DNA from: NIOZ-UU13 sp964444135
GTDB taxonomy: Bacteria; Planctomycetota; Phycisphaerae; Sedimentisphaerales; Anaerobacaceae
DNA length: 49,984 nucleotides
NCBI GenBank assembly: GCA_964444135.1
Contig: CAYUFX010000026.1
Coordinates: 1 to 49,984 of the forward strand
Direction of reading: 5' to 3'
Positions 49,791 to 49,984 of the stretch are shown here, in pieces (position 1 is the stretch's first letter; the number at the start of each line of letters is the position of its first letter). The notes under the pieces were generated by a model, which saw only the letters and a list, made by a program, of their open reading frames with translations, did no database searches and had not been told where the DNA came from. A program made the position numbers and the translations under genes.

Positions 49791-49984
49791 TTGTTAGCCA
49801 GCAGGCTAACGAAAGCATCGTAGTATGCAAGTCATAAGCCACAGAAGTGGCAAGCCAATTAGCAAATAAACAATCAATTAAAATAGTTTACCCCCGAGAG
49901 CAACTTTCTTGGCATATAACAGGGGGCCGGCAGGCGAAGATGACATTTCAGTTTGCATGTCGTAAGCTGCAGCGCAGCAAGGAC
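49791..49984 (+). promoter_or_regulatory. Structured leader RNA, candidate (cut by window end)
   Basis: At least 194 bases after the promoter lack an ORF. A 5' hairpin (GTTAGCC/GGCTAAC, 49793-49810) opens the transcript. A motif TGCA-N-GTC-N-TAA, 5-bp stem, AAG occurs twice, at 49826-49854 and 49954-49981. The stems differ (GCCAC/GTGGC versus GCTGC/GCAGC) but both pair. A CCCCC...GGGGG helix lies between them (about 49892-49926). No known riboswitch class matched by eye. The 3' part and the controlled gene are outside the window. Confidence 0.45.

Noticed and set aside
49791..49984. Cyclic-di-GMP (GEMM-I) riboswitch
   Set aside because: The GAAA and GCAAG words first suggested it, but the conserved core arrangement of GEMM-I is absent. 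Left as an unclassified structured leader.

Overview
The window looks like a chromosome segment of a Planctomycetota bacterium, most likely class Phycisphaerae (Sedimentisphaerales-like). This is inferred from gene content. It has Tat-exported sulfatase and several Gfo/Idh/MocA oxidoreductases, a dockerin-like secreted protease, PEP-CTERM-type anchors, lipid A genes (lpxD, lpxI), and a long MoxR/DUF58/BatA/VWA/DUF4159 operon. No 16S gene or other taxonomic marker is present. Many coding regions and nearly every intergenic gap carry short palindromic repeats.

Layout. 3-3476 (+): end of an FG-GAP repeat protein, mnmA, and a family 9 glycosyltransferase. 3562-10054 (+): an inverted repeat that supplies part of a promoter, then lpxD, lpxI, a double LPS-kinase-like protein, a radical SAM/SPASM enzyme, a methyltransferase and a third kinase-like protein. 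This reads as an envelope glycolipid assembly set. 10120-17717 (-): a glycan operon read leftwards. It runs from a zinc dehydrogenase and an SDR through the full dTDP-rhamnose set (rmlA, C, D, B) to a frameshifted methyltransferase, a CgeB-like glycosyltransferase and an FkbM methyltransferase.

17915-22497 (+): sulfatase, Gfo/Idh/MocA oxidoreductase, and a secreted-protein gene interrupted by one in-frame TAG. 22506-38456 (-): an eight-gene operon. It encodes a DUF4159 protein, a MoxR ATPase with a zinc-ribbon extension, DUF58, two VWA membrane proteins, an unknown membrane protein, a DUF4175-like coiled-coil giant and a PA14/PKD/helical-repeat protein. By analogy with Bat/MoxR systems it probably builds or maintains an envelope complex. 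39203-44350 (+): two paralogous Tat-exported Gfo/Idh/MocA proteins around a secreted nitrilase-family hydrolase, then a SUMF-domain protein. 44425-44498 (-): tRNA-Arg(CCG).

44774-49984 (+): an accessory stretch. It holds a two-lobed pepsin-like protease with dockerin-like repeats, a repeat island (hairpins, a 122-bp tandem duplication and a 21-bp phased degenerate array), a PEP-CTERM-type protein, small secreted and membrane proteins, a PEP-CTERM relic, and a truncated serine recombinase. It ends with a strong promoter that leads into a structured leader RNA running off the window.

The signals most worth following are: (i) palindromic elements that sit in frame inside at least nine genes and add short peptides, comparable in kind to the Rickettsia palindromic elements; (ii) the 21-bp, two-helical-turn array at 46981-47190; (iii) the candidate structured leader at 49791-49984, in which a motif is duplicated with a compensatory change in its stem. 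No complete CRISPR, phage or transposon was seen.
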